DNA of 23,668 bases from JAEUSE01 sp964648985 (GCA_964648985.1 CAZYMS010000019.1:1-23668), one strand, 5' to 3'. Numbered from the stretch's first letter, positions 12,977 through 21,107 are shown. A program made the numbers and translations. Notes: generated from the sequence alone by a model not told the origin.

Positions 12977-14662
12977 ATGATACAAATCCTTCTCGCCCTC
13001 ATCGCCGGCATTCTCACCATTGCCGCACCATGCATACTTCTCCCTCTCCCTATTCTTCTGGGTTCATCCGTAGGACAAAAAAGTAAAACTAGACCACTAT
13101 TCATTACCCTGGGTTTTGTTATTACTTTCTCAGTGCTAGGCATAGCACTCAACTATCTAGTACAAAACGCTGGAATAGATCCGAACGCACTACGTACTAT
13201 CGCGGTTATTCTGCTCGCAATATTTGCCTTATTCATGATATGGCCAACTCCGTTTGAAAAGCTTACCGCGCACCTGAGCGGCCTGCTTAATCGCGCCGCA
13301 AGAACCGGCCAAGCAGCGGGTACTGGCAATTGGGGTGGGTTTGTTATGGGGGTCGTAATAGGTATTATTTGGACACCTTGTGCAGGCCCCATACTTGGCT
13401 CTATCCTTACACTCATTGCACAAGAAGAGAGCACGGGCAAAGCTCTTGGATTACTTCTTGCCTACGCCATAGGCGCTGGCATTCCTATGATTCTCATAGC
13501 ATATGGTGGCCAAGCAGTAACAGGAAAAGTGAGAGCAATAGCCAGGTACGCCACTAGAATACAACAAGTATTTGGTGTTATATTACTGCTCTTAGCTATA
13601 GCTATTTACTTCCAATACGACACCCTGCTCCAAGCTAAGTTAATTAACAAATTCCCCGTGCTTAATGGCGGCGTGGAAACAAATGTGCTTTGTAAATTCA
13701 ACTTCTATAAAGCTCGCGGAGACGAATGCGAGCGTCGCGAAAAGAATACCAACACACAATCTTCAAATGTAGAGTTGGAAAATCTCGGACAAGCACCTGA
13801 ATTCGCTGGCATTGAAAAATGGTTAAATACAGATAAAGCCCTTACCCTAGCTGACCTCAAAGGTAAGGTTGTACTGATAGACTTTTGGACATATTCATGC
13901 ATAAACTGCATCCGCACGCTCCCCTACATCACTAAATGGTACGACACGTACAAAGACCAAGGGTTTGTAGTAATTGGTGTACACACTCCGGAGTTTGCAT
14001 TTGAGCGTGATACAAACAACGTCCTAAAAGCAATAAGCCAATTCAACATTCACTACCCCGTTGCTCAAGACAATACATATAGTACCTGGAAAGCTTACGA
14101 CAACCATTACTGGCCTGCGCACTATCTACTCGACAAAAATGGCACTATTGTGAAGACGCACTTTGGCGAAGGGAACTATGCAGAAACGGAAGCGGCTATT
14201 CAGCAGCTCCTAGGCATGCACAGCCCCCTTACCGAAATTACCACTAGCGGCCCAGGCAAAGCCAAAACACCGGAGATATATTTTGGCCATGCACGGCAGG
14301 AATTCTTAAGTAACGGCCACAAAGAGCAGGCCGGTATGCAAGAATTTGTTATTCCAAATTACCTAGCACCAAACAAATTCGCCCTCGGTGGCACATGGGA
14401 CATACAACCGGAAAAAATAGTATTAAATAAAAAGAACGGCACCATAAAGCTTCACTTTAATGCGGGCACAGTGCACATGGTTGCAGCCAGTCCAACACCA
14501 CAAAGTATTACGGTGCGGGTAGACAGTTATCCTGCTCGCGTTATTAATATTCAAGACGCAACTCTATATACGCTGTTCGATACGAACGATTACGGCGACC
14601 ATGTATTGGAAATTACCGTCCCCGAAGCTGGGTTTGAGGGGTATACGTTTACGTTTGGATAG
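12977..14662 (+). CDS. CcdA-DipZ fusion, thiol-disulfide exchange membrane protein
   Basis: 561-aa protein carrying reducing power across the membrane. Residues about 1-215 are a CcdA/DsbD-beta-like domain with six hydrophobic helices; its two buried cysteines appear as AAPCILLP (Cys19) and WTPCAGP (Cys135). Residues about 255-415 form a TlpA/DipZ thioredoxin domain with WTYSCINCIRTLPYI (Cys308, Cys311). The C-terminal part (about 430-561) is a beta-rich DipZ domain ending GFEGYTFTFG. This order is that of DipZ proteins, first noted in mycobacteria. It likely receives electrons from cytoplasmic thioredoxin and keeps exported thiols, including the nearby lipoprotein, reduced. The ATG at 12977 follows the repeat array without a clear ribosome binding site. 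Confidence 0.92.
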   Translation: MIQILLALIAGILTIAAPCILLPLPILLGSSVGQKSKTRPLFITLGFVITFSVLGIALNYLVQNAGIDPNALRTIAVILLAIFALFMIWPTPFEKLTAHLSGLLNRAARTGQAAGTGNWGGFVMGVVIGIIWTPCAGPILGSILTLIAQEESTGKALGLLLAYAIGAGIPMILIAYGGQAVTGKVRAIARYATRIQQVFGVILLLLAIAIYFQYDTLLQAKLINKFPVLNGGVETNVLCKFNFYKARGDECERREKNTNTQSSNVELENLGQAPEFAGIEKWLNTDKALTLADLKGKVVLIDFWTYSCINCIRTLPYITKWYDTYKDQGFVVIGVHTPEFAFERDTNNVLKAISQFNIHYPVAQDNTYSTWKAYDNHYWPAHYLLDKNGTIVKTHFGEGNYAETEAAIQQLLGMHSPLTEITTSGPGKAKTPEIYFGHARQEFLSNGHKEQAGMQEFVIPNYLAPNKFALGGTWDIQPEKIVLNKKNGTIKLHFNAGTVHMVAASPTPQSITVRVDSYPARVINIQDATLYTLFDTNDYGDHVLEITVPEAGFEGYTFTFG

Positions 14663-14694
14663 ATAGCAGCAGGTACATCGCTAAAATAGGATTC

Positions 14695-14728
14695 AAAAAA
14701 TACCTCCCGTATAGGGAGGTATTTTTTT
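14695..14728. terminator. Bidirectional terminator after the DipZ gene
   Basis: Stem TACCTCCC/GGGAGGTA (14701-14708, 14714-14721) with loop GTATA, extended by A6 upstream and T7 downstream. It serves the plus-strand DipZ gene and, on the minus strand, the small 51-aa ORF whose stop codon lies in it. Confidence 0.92.
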
Positions 14729-14882
14729 AATCGTGCTTTTCTACGCCTGTAGCTTGGTCGATAATTCGTTTCATCTCTGGAGTTATCTTGTCTGGAAGAT
14801 CAACTTCAGTTACAGCACTAGAACCGTCCAACCTTTCCGTTGGAGCGCTGTGCATTTCAGGGTTAAATGATGACTCACCCAT
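14727..14882 (-). CDS. Small acidic protein (51 aa), unknown
   Basis: 51-codon ORF beginning MGESSFNPEMHSAPTERL and ending ATGVEKHD. The second half contains LPDKITPEMKRIIDQATG, likely an amphipathic helix; no membrane segment or cysteine. It is acidic and looks soluble. It has its own -10-like TATAAT on the minus strand (14921-14926), and its stop codon lies in a strong terminator, the position expected for a real gene. No Shine-Dalgarno is visible (A-rich leader). It follows uvrA in the same direction. Family not recognised. Confidence 0.55.
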   Translation of the reverse strand: MGESSFNPEMHSAPTERLDGSSAVTEVDLPDKITPEMKRIIDQATGVEKHD

Positions 14883-14920
14883 ATTTTTTGTTTCTTGTTA
14901 TTAATTCTCTTACTTTATGT

Positions 14921-14926
14921 ATTATA
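14921..14926 (-). promoter_or_regulatory. -10 box for the 51-aa ORF
   Basis: Minus-strand TATAAT 38 nt before the ATG at 14882; a TTTGCA hexamer 18 nt further upstream could be its -35. Located between uvrA and the small ORF. Confidence 0.45.
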
Positions 14927-14968
14927 GCATAATTATGTTCTTTATGCAAATAAACCAAGGTTTTTTAT

Positions 14969-17827
14969 CTACAACATCTTTTTCAAGTACTGACCAGTGT
15001 AGCTGCCTTTGACTTTCGCAACATCTTCTGGAGTACCAACAGCAACAATTTGCCCACCCTTATCTCCCCCTTCAGGACCAAGATCTATGAGCCAGTCAGC
15101 GGTTTTTATCATGTCGAGATTATGCTCAATTACCACAACAGTGTTGCCCTTTTCAACAAGTTTATTCAGTACATGGATTAAACGTTTTACATCGGCAAAG
15201 TGCAGACCAGTGGTAGGCTCATCAAGTATGTACAGTGTCTGTCCTGTAGACGCGCGCGATAGCTCAGTTGCAAGCTTTATACGCTGCGCCTCACCACCAG
15301 AAAGAGTGGTCGCATTCTGCCCTAAGTGCATATACCCAAGACCTACTTCGGAAAGAGTTTCCAATTTCTTTTTTATAGATGGAATGTGTGCAAAAAACGC
15401 CGCGCCCTCATCCACCGTCATTTCCAGTATGTCAGAAATGGTTTTCTCTTTGTAGTGAATTTCCAAAGCCTCGCGATTGTACCGCTTACCCTTACATTCT
15501 TCACAGGTAATGTAGACATCGGGCAAAAAATTCATTTCTACTTTTATAACGCCATCACCAGCACATTTTTCACAGCGACCACCTTTTACGTTAAAGCTAA
15601 AGCGGCCAGCAGAATACCCTTTCATTTTTGCTTCGCGCGTTTCAGCAAACAAATCACGAATAGGTGTGAACAAACCAGTGTACGTGGCAGGGTTGCTACG
15701 CGGGGTACGACCAATGGGACTCTGGTCTATGTTTATGAACTTGTCTATGTTGTCTATACCTAATATTTTTTTGAACTTACCCGGTTCATCTTTGCTGTCG
15801 TAAAAATAATTACCGAGATGCTTTGCCAAAATATCATTAAGCAAGGTAGATTTACCGCTTCCGGACACACCGGTTATGCAAATAAATTTGCCAAGTGGCA
15901 CATCAATATTTACATCTTTGAGATTGAACTCGGAGGCACCAATAATAGAGAGCTTGCGGCCATTACCAGCACGGCGACGTTTTGGGACGTCTATAAACTC
16001 TTTTCCTGCTAGGTACTGTCCGGTTACGGATTTGGGGTTCTTCTCAACTTCTTTTGGGGTACCTTCTGCAATAAGCTCTCCTCCATGCTTGCCCGCCCCA
16101 GGCCCTATATCTACCAGCCAATCTGCTTCACGCATAGTTTCTTCATCATGCTCAACCACAATTACCGTATTACCAAGATCACGCAAATTCTTGAGCGTAG
16201 ACAGCAAGCGAGTATTGTCCCGCTGATGGAGTCCAATGGAAGGCTCATCCAAAATATAGAGCACACCCGTAAGCCCGCTTCCAATTTGGGTTGCCAGACG
16301 AATACGCTGCGCTTCCCCGCCAGAAAGCGTGTCTGCAGTGCGATCTAGAGTTAAATAAGACAATCCTACATTGAGTAGAAACGATAAACGAGCGCTTATT
16401 TCTTTTAGAATAAGTTTTGCAATTGCAAGTTCTTTGGCAGAAAGTTCTTTAGGCAACTTTTCAAAATATTCTGCGCTATTCTCTATGCTTAGTGCCGATA
16501 CGTCTACTATGCCTTTTCCGCCTACTGTAACAGCAAGTACTTCTGGCTTCAAACGCTTGCCCTGACATGTTGGGCACACTCGCACACGCATGTAGTTTTC
16601 TATCTCACCACGCATGAAATCTGAATCTGTTTCCCTATAGCGACGTTCGAGGTTAGGAATAACTCCTTCAAATACCGCTTCATAGGAGTTCTGACCATAG
16701 TCCATAGGCATCTTTATCTTCTTTTCGCCCGTGCCATAGAGAACTATGTCCAAATATTTTTTAGGAAGATCTTTCACCTTCACTTCAATTGAAAAACCAT
16801 ACTCCTTACTGAGGGACTGCAACACGCGCATGTACCATGTTTGTCTGCCTACGGTTTTACTCCATGGACGTATAGCTCCTTCTGCAAGGGTTAGTTTAGT
16901 ATTCGGAATAACCAATTCAGGTTCCACTATAAGTTTATTACCAAGGCCCTTACATTCTTCGCACGCACCATGAGGACTGTTAAAACTAAAATTGCGTGGA
17001 TCAAGCTCAGTCATTTGTATATGACCTTCCGGACAGGCAAAGTTCTGGGACATAAGCGACTCGCCAAGCACCTTCCCTTTTTCATCTACAGTCAACACAA
17101 CCACTAGACCGTCACCAAGGTCGGCAGCTTTTTCCAAACTTTCCGCTACGCGGCCCCTATCCTCTGGCGTAATAGCAATACGATCTACTACAACTTCTAT
17201 AGTATGCTTTTTCTGTTTGTCTAAATTGAGCGTCAGTGCTTCGTTTAGGTCCATGACCGCACCGTCTACTCGCACACGGGCAAACCCTGCCTTACGGACA
17301 TTTTCAAACACAAGCTTATGCTCCCCCTTTTGATCCCGAACAAATGGCGCAAGCAGCATAATACGCGTGCCCGTAGACAGACCCAAAAGCTGATCAGTCA
17401 TAGAAGTTATGGTCTGACCGGTAATCTTCTTACCGCACACTGGACAATGGGGCGTGCCGACACGGGCCCAGAGCAGCCTCATGTAGTCATATATCTCTGT
17501 TACCGTACCCACTGTTGAACGAGGGTTATGAGATGCCGATTTTTGATCTATGGAAATGGCGGGAGACAGACCTTCAATCTTATCTACATCTGGTTTATCC
17601 ATGAGGCCAATAAACTGGCGGGCGTAGGCAGAGAGCGACTCTACATACCGACGTTGACCTTCTGCATATATGGTATCGAATGCCAAACTTGATTTACCAC
17701 TTCCGGAAAGTCCTGTTATGACTACGAGCTTGTTACGCGGTAAATCTATGTCTATCCCCTTTAAATTGTGCTGGCGAGCGCCACGTATGCAAATAAATTT
17801 TGATGAATCTTTGGTTTCTTTAGGCAT
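14969..17827 (-). CDS. uvrA: Excinuclease ABC subunit A
   Basis: 952-aa damage-recognition ATPase of nucleotide excision repair. Two ABC modules are intact: Walker A GLSGSGKSS at 39-47 and GVSGSGKST near 652-660, each with an LSGGEAQRI signature and DEPSIGLHQRD or DEPTTGLHFADV after Walker B. Zinc-binding cysteines appear at CPVCGKK (near 130), at CPEGH and CEECKGLG (near 265-295), and in the C-terminal finger RCEKC...CEECKG (near 748-776). Length is normal (E. coli 940 aa). The start is the ATG at 17827, giving MPKETKD before FICIRGARQHNLK. UvrC is encoded nearby on the other strand, UvrB is not in the window. A palindrome (17855-17876) lies 28 nt upstream. Confidence 0.98.
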   Translation of the reverse strand: MPKETKDSSKFICIRGARQHNLKGIDIDLPRNKLVVITGLSGSGKSSLAFDTIYAEGQRRYVESLSAYARQFIGLMDKPDVDKIEGLSPAISIDQKSASHNPRSTVGTVTEIYDYMRLLWARVGTPHCPVCGKKITGQTITSMTDQLLGLSTGTRIMLLAPFVRDQKGEHKLVFENVRKAGFARVRVDGAVMDLNEALTLNLDKQKKHTIEVVVDRIAITPEDRGRVAESLEKAADLGDGLVVVLTVDEKGKVLGESLMSQNFACPEGHIQMTELDPRNFSFNSPHGACEECKGLGNKLIVEPELVIPNTKLTLAEGAIRPWSKTVGRQTWYMRVLQSLSKEYGFSIEVKVKDLPKKYLDIVLYGTGEKKIKMPMDYGQNSYEAVFEGVIPNLERRYRETDSDFMRGEIENYMRVRVCPTCQGKRLKPEVLAVTVGGKGIVDVSALSIENSAEYFEKLPKELSAKELAIAKLILKEISARLSFLLNVGLSYLTLDRTADTLSGGEAQRIRLATQIGSGLTGVLYILDEPSIGLHQRDNTRLLSTLKNLRDLGNTVIVVEHDEETMREADWLVDIGPGAGKHGGELIAEGTPKEVEKNPKSVTGQYLAGKEFIDVPKRRRAGNGRKLSIIGASEFNLKDVNIDVPLGKFICITGVSGSGKSTLLNDILAKHLGNYFYDSKDEPGKFKKILGIDNIDKFINIDQSPIGRTPRSNPATYTGLFTPIRDLFAETREAKMKGYSAGRFSFNVKGGRCEKCAGDGVIKVEMNFLPDVYITCEECKGKRYNREALEIHYKEKTISDILEMTVDEGAAFFAHIPSIKKKLETLSEVGLGYMHLGQNATTLSGGEAQRIKLATELSRASTGQTLYILDEPTTGLHFADVKRLIHVLNKLVEKGNTVVVIEHNLDMIKTADWLIDLGPEGGDKGGQIVAVGTPEDVAKVKGSYTGQYLKKML

Positions 17828-17854
17828 ATAATCCTGCAGATTACGGATAAATAC

Positions 17855-17876
17855 AGATATACGGGTACGTATATCT
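17855..17876. promoter_or_regulatory. Palindrome upstream of uvrA, possible operator
   Basis: Perfect inverted repeat AGATATACG-GGTA-CGTATATCT, 28 nt upstream of the uvrA start. It does not match the E. coli (CTGT-N8-ACAG) or Bacillus (CGAAC-N4-GTTCG) LexA boxes. Operator function is a guess from symmetry and position. The rest of 17828-18024 shows no gene. Confidence 0.4.
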
Positions 17877-18024
17877 AGGTCTCTACAAGCATTACGTTTT
17901 AATATACAATATCGGCAAAAACCTATAACTTACTAGAGACTATACTAACGTACACCTTAGCATAAATTTAACAATCTATCAAGACTCTTGTGTACAATCA
18001 TATATAGATTAGAAATTAGATAAT

Positions 18025-18048
18025 AAAAAAGCAGGACTAGAGTCCCGC
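18025..18048 (-). terminator. Terminator of the two small membrane ORFs
   Basis: On the minus strand GCGGGACT pairs with AGTCCTGC (one G-U pair) and is followed by T6 and an AT-rich tail. The wobble is only a pair on the minus-strand RNA (A-C on the other), which fixes the direction. It lies 62 nt after the 36-aa ORF. Confidence 0.75.
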
Positions 18049-18109
18049 ACGAAATTCATACCCACTTGCAAAAATCGTTACCTGGCGCCGACGACACTGA
18101 AACATTGTG

Positions 18110-18220
18110 TTAATTAGTATTAAGCACCGCCCCCATGGCACACAAGACAAAAAACAAAATAAATAACACTATTTTGATATACGACCTGCCGCTTAGCAGA
18201 CCGCCTACTGAATTTGGCAT
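18110..18220 (-). CDS. Small membrane protein (36 aa)
   Basis: 36-codon ORF beginning MPNSVGGLLSGRSYIK. Residues about 17-33 form one hydrophobic helix (IVLFILFFVLCAMGAVL). AGGAGG lies 6 nt before the ATG, the strongest ribosome binding site in this part of the window, which decides the start over an in-frame ATG further upstream. It begins 20 nt after the stop of the 61-aa ORF and is followed by a minus-strand terminator, so the two form a short operon. Function unknown. Confidence 0.65.
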   Translation of the reverse strand: MPNSVGGLLSGRSYIKIVLFILFFVLCAMGAVLNTN

Positions 18221-18240
18221 GCTCAACCTCCTATACGCTG

Positions 18241-18426
18241 CTATGCAAATAAACGCGTGCAAACAGAGTACAGCACTTGGATTGCTTGGATAAACCAATC
18301 TGCTTTACCCGTAGTCATCCAACCAGTTACCTGCATGACACCAACTGCCGCCAAAAGGATTATCGTCGCATCACGACGCATGTGAGTTACACCGACTTTC
18401 GATATTGCTGGTCTTGGGATACTCAT
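18241..18426 (-). CDS. Small membrane protein (61 aa)
   Basis: 61-codon ORF beginning MSIPRPAISKVG. It has a hydrophobic stretch at about 20-33 (TIILLAAVGVMQVTGW) and a second amphipathic or hydrophobic segment at about 44-60 (WFIQAIQVLYSVCTRLF). AGAGG a few bases before the ATG gives a good ribosome binding site. It is the first gene of a two-gene unit with the 36-aa ORF and diverges from uvrC. Tiny size, hydrophobicity and good translation signals suggest small membrane regulators or toxin-like peptides, but no known family is recognised. Confidence 0.6.
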   Translation of the reverse strand: MSIPRPAISKVGVTHMRRDATIILLAAVGVMQVTGWMTTGKADWFIQAIQVLYSVCTRLFA

Positions 18427-18459
18427 GAAACCTCTTTAAGAGTTGGAAAGTACGCTACA

Positions 18460-18480
18460 AAACCACCGCGATGGTGGTTT
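18460..18480. promoter_or_regulatory. Inverted repeat over the uvrC -35 region
   Basis: Perfect repeat AAACCACC-GCGAT-GGTGGTTT. It covers the place where a -35 box for the uvrC -10 (18488-18493) would sit and lies between uvrC and the divergent small ORFs. It could be an operator or a short hairpin. Confidence 0.45.
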
Positions 18481-18487
18481 CATTTGC

Positions 18488-18493
18488 TATAAT
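18488..18493 (+). promoter_or_regulatory. -10 box of uvrC
   Basis: Consensus TATAAT ending 10 nt before the ATG at 18504. A start of transcription 6-7 nt downstream would fall after an earlier ATG (18495), so the ATG at 18504 is the likely start, with a leader of only 3-5 nt. Confidence 0.6.
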
Positions 18494-18503
18494 TATGGCA
18501 CAA

Positions 18504-20585
18504 ATGACAGAACTCAGGCAACAAATTACACATTTCCCCCATAGCCCTGGATGCTATTTGTTTAAAGATGCATCTGGACTCGTCCTATACGTAGGGAAGG
18601 CAAAAGATCTACGCAAACGCGTAAGTCAGTATTTTGGACAGGACAAACGCCCGCAGTTACCGTTCTTAATAGAAGATGCTCGGGATATAGATTATATAGT
18701 CGCACGAACCGAGTTAGAAGCGCTGTTCTTAGAGAACACGCTTATAAAAAAACACTCTCCTAAATACAACATTAAACTTAAAGACGACAAGAACTACGCA
18801 TTTATTGTTATAGATTATGGTACACAAATTCCCCAAATAGGATACGCCCGAAAAATAGAAGAGAATAGAGAACTCCAAGTCTTTTTGAACCCTTCCGCTG
18901 CATGGGGAAGCGGAAAAAAACAGTTTAAAGTCACAAAGTCTAAAGTCAAAAGTAGGATAATAAAAACTGACGGCCCAAAGCCTAAGGCCAATACTTATTT
19001 TGGTCCGTATTCTTCGGTGCGGAAAATTCGCGAAACTCTCGATTTTGTCCGGCGTATATTCCCTTACTGCGCTAATACAGAAATTGGCGACCGACCATGT
19101 TTTTACTATCACCTACATCGGTGCCCGGGCATATGTGTAGGAGCTATCAGTATTGAGGAATATCAAAAAAACTTACAACGGATACAACTATTTTTAAACG
19201 GCAAGACCCGTGAAGTAAAACAAGAAGTACAACATGCCATGGAAGAGGCGTCTAAGCAGACCAGGTTTGAACTTGCTGCTCGGCTCCGCGACCAGCTGCG
19301 AGCCTTGCAGCTGTTAGACGAACGACAGATAGCGCAGTTCCCTACTAAAGTAAATTACGACCTTATTTCTCTTGGCATACAGAGTGGGCTCTATTGTGTG
19401 AATCTATTTAAAGTTCGTGATGGTAGATTAACCGACAAAGAAAATTTTGTGTACGGAGATCCCACAAAACTTATTGCAAATACAACACCGGAACATACCA
19501 CCTCAGATACCTTAGCATCTGCTGTTATACAGACATTTACTGAAACATACTATACGGACACTACGGACCTACCAGATAAAATATTCACCCAATACCCGCT
19601 TTCTGAACTTTCACTTGTAAACCAATTACTAAACCAGAGAAAAGGGAGGTTAGTATCAATCACAGTCCCCCATCGTGGTAAATTATTACAACTAATAAGG
19701 CTGGGGCAACTGAACGCAGAAGAATGTGTGCGCAAGCAGCTTGAAAGCGACGCCACTGATATAGATAAATTGCATGAGGCGTTAGAAAAACTTCAGAAGC
19801 TTTTAAACCTCCCGCAACCTCCGAGAAGGATTGAGTGTTACGACATGTCGAACACCCAAGGAACAAATCCTGTGGGCAGCATGGTGGTATTTATAGATGG
19901 GACACCCGCAAAATCTGAATATCGTAAGTTTAAAATCCGCAGTAAAGATACCCCAGACGATTTTGCAATGATGCGAGAAACACTCACTCGCAGACTCGCA
20001 AGGCTAGAAGTTACGGAAGTTACAAGTGACAATTTACAAGTGACAAGTAAAGAGGAGGCAAGACCTGATTCGTCGCCCACCAACTCCTCATCAAAGACTA
20101 CATGGCCCCGGCCCGATCTAATAGTTATTGACGGCGGTAAAGGACAACTCAGCGCCGCGCTGGAAGCGCAAGAAGAAGTGATAAGTGGAAAGTTTAAAGT
20201 GCAAAGTAAAAACACTCCGGACCTACAACCTACAACCTACAACCTACAGCCTATCCCCATGATTGGCCTAGCTAAACGCATAGAAGAAATTTTCTTACCG
20301 AACAATCCGGAACCAATTATTTTGAGCCACGACGAACTTGCCTTGCAAATACTTCAGCGCCTACGCGATGAAGCTCACCGGTTTGGTATAACCTTTCACC
20401 GCCAGCTCCGCAGCAAACAAGCCACCAAATCTGCGCTCGACACCATCCCGGGTATAGGTCCTAAAACGAAAAAACTCCTGAAACAGAAGTTTGGCACAAT
20501 AGCAAAAATCCGCGAGTCAAGTCTGGAAGAACTCACTCAAGTAGTCGGTCAAACAAAAGCAGAAATAATTAAAAAAAATTTATAA
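18504..20585 (+). CDS. uvrC: Excinuclease ABC subunit C, with repeat-encoded inserts
   Basis: Dual-incision nuclease of nucleotide excision repair; 693 aa from the ATG at 18504, longer than the usual 600-620. Domains in order: GIY-YIG nuclease (GCYLF at 16-20, YVGKAKDLRKRV from 29), a cysteine cluster (ending CPGICVGAI), the UVR motif (about 239-266, FELAARLRDQLRAL), the RNase H-like nuclease (IECYDMSNTQG, then DLIVIDGGKGQL and the DEAHRFGITFHR segment) and a C-terminal helix-hairpin-helix pair (IPGIGPKTKKLL). Three extra segments near residues 125-165, 502-530 and 558-583 contain 7-nt repeat arrays and lie between conserved blocks, so activity is probably kept. Transcript appears near-leaderless. 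Confidence 0.97.
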   Translation: MTELRQQITHFPHSPGCYLFKDASGLVLYVGKAKDLRKRVSQYFGQDKRPQLPFLIEDARDIDYIVARTELEALFLENTLIKKHSPKYNIKLKDDKNYAFIVIDYGTQIPQIGYARKIEENRELQVFLNPSAAWGSGKKQFKVTKSKVKSRIIKTDGPKPKANTYFGPYSSVRKIRETLDFVRRIFPYCANTEIGDRPCFYYHLHRCPGICVGAISIEEYQKNLQRIQLFLNGKTREVKQEVQHAMEEASKQTRFELAARLRDQLRALQLLDERQIAQFPTKVNYDLISLGIQSGLYCVNLFKVRDGRLTDKENFVYGDPTKLIANTTPEHTTSDTLASAVIQTFTETYYTDTTDLPDKIFTQYPLSELSLVNQLLNQRKGRLVSITVPHRGKLLQLIRLGQLNAEECVRKQLESDATDIDKLHEALEKLQKLLNLPQPPRRIECYDMSNTQGTNPVGSMVVFIDGTPAKSEYRKFKIRSKDTPDDFAMMRETLTRRLARLEVTEVTSDNLQVTSKEEARPDSSPTNSSSKTTWPRPDLIVIDGGKGQLSAALEAQEEVISGKFKVQSKNTPDLQPTTYNLQPIPMIGLAKRIEEIFLPNNPEPIILSHDELALQILQRLRDEAHRFGITFHRQLRSKQATKSALDTIPGIGPKTKKLLKQKFGTIAKIRESSLEELTQVVGQTKAEIIKKNL
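18922..18957 (+). repeat. 7-nt repeat array 1 inside uvrC
   Basis: Units AGTTTAA, AGTCACAA (one extra base), AGTCTAA, AGTCAAA, AGTAGGA. It encodes FKVTKSKVKSR in a segment absent from normal UvrC, between the GIY-YIG core and the YFGPYSS motif. Confidence 0.75.
20019..20053 (+). repeat. 7-nt repeat array 2 inside uvrC
   Basis: Units GTTACAA, GTGACAA, TTTACAA, GTGACAA, GTAAAGA, preceded by two related GAAGTTAC words. It encodes VTSDNLQVTSK in a spacer between the RNase H-like strands. Confidence 0.8.
20177..20249 (+). repeat. 7-nt repeat arrays 3 and 4 inside uvrC
   Basis: Array 3 (20177-20211): five heptamers of form AGTnnAA or AGTGATA. Array 4 (20222-20249): four near-identical heptamers CCTACAA, the last ending in G. 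Together they encode KFKVQSKNTP and LQPTTYNLQP, inserted between the GGKGQL and IGLAKR blocks. Confidence 0.88.
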
Positions 20586-20592
20586 CAAGTAA

Positions 20593-20629
20593 AATCGACG
20601 ACCAGCAAAGCTTGCTCTGGTCGCCGATT
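20593..20629 (-). terminator. Hairpin between uvrC and the small exported-protein gene
   Basis: 13-bp arms, AATCGACGACCAG (20593-20605) and CTGGTCGCCGATT (20617-20629), plus inner pairing of AGCAA/TTGCT. The one imperfect position is a G-U pair on the minus strand and A-C on the plus strand, and a TTTTAC tail follows on the minus strand, so it mainly serves the minus-strand gene; it may also slow uvrC transcripts. Confidence 0.7.
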
Positions 20630-20651
20630 CGCTTTCGAATATTTCGCTTCT

Positions 20652-20975
20652 TCAGAACTCTGCCTTATACAGGTGATCATTTACCTTCGTAAGAGTGTTC
20701 GTCTGGTCAGATCCCTGGTTATGCAGAATAATGTTTGTCCCATGGATCGTAGCCTCCAGATCAGTACACTCCTTACCAATCCTGAGACAGACCCTCAAAG
20801 CATTCTTGGGGAGACGGTAGCAAAAACCGGTGTTATACTTCTTACCGGCGATCACAACCTCCACTTCTACCACGTTTGATCCGAGGCAGATTTCTGCCTT
20901 GGCGGGGACCGCACTGACGAAAGTCAGGATGGCAAGTAAAACAAACGCCGGGAAAGTCCGCTTTGCGAAATTCAT
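20652..20975 (-). CDS. Small exported cysteine-containing protein (107 aa)
   Basis: Start chosen at 20975 because AGGAG lies 9 nt before it. The N-terminus MNFAKRTFPAFVLLAILTFV then SAVPAKAE is a classical signal peptide with a likely cut after AKA. The mature part of about 80 residues has four cysteines (EICLG, GFCYRL, RVCLRI, ECTDL), enough for two disulfides, and a strand-rich pattern (VEVEVVIAGKKYNTGFC, TIHGTNIILHN). No family is recognised; a small domain of surface or inhibitor type is possible. It has tandem promoters, a structured leader of about 125-170 nt and a hairpin at its 3' end, and stands alone. The cysteines make it a plausible client of the window's thiol-redox proteins. Confidence 0.72.
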   Translation of the reverse strand: MNFAKRTFPAFVLLAILTFVSAVPAKAEICLGSNVVEVEVVIAGKKYNTGFCYRLPKNALRVCLRIGKECTDLEATIHGTNIILHNQGSDQTNTLTKVNDHLYKAEF

Positions 20976-21044
20976 AGATCTATTCTCCTGTGATGATGTT
21001 TGTTGCTCTGTGTATGTGGTGATCAAGCCAAAAAACAAGTAGTA

Positions 21045-21097
21045 CCTACCGTTGAATTGCTTTTTGGTCGATCGTTTTCGATTATTTTGACGGTAGG
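21045..21097 (-). promoter_or_regulatory. Structured 5' leader of the small exported-protein gene
   Basis: On the minus strand CCTACCGT pairs with ACGGTAGG (21090-21097 with 21045-21052), enclosing a second small hairpin ATCG-AAAA-CGAT (21071-21082). The stem begins a few bases after the start point predicted for promoter P1 (about 21101). Role unknown; it may stabilise or regulate the mRNA. Confidence 0.5.
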
Positions 21098-21107
21098 AAT
21101 TAAGACC

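Noticed and set aside
17855..17876. LexA/SOS box upstream of uvrA
   Set aside because: The palindrome matches neither the CTGT-N8-ACAG nor the CGAAC-N4-GTTCG consensus.
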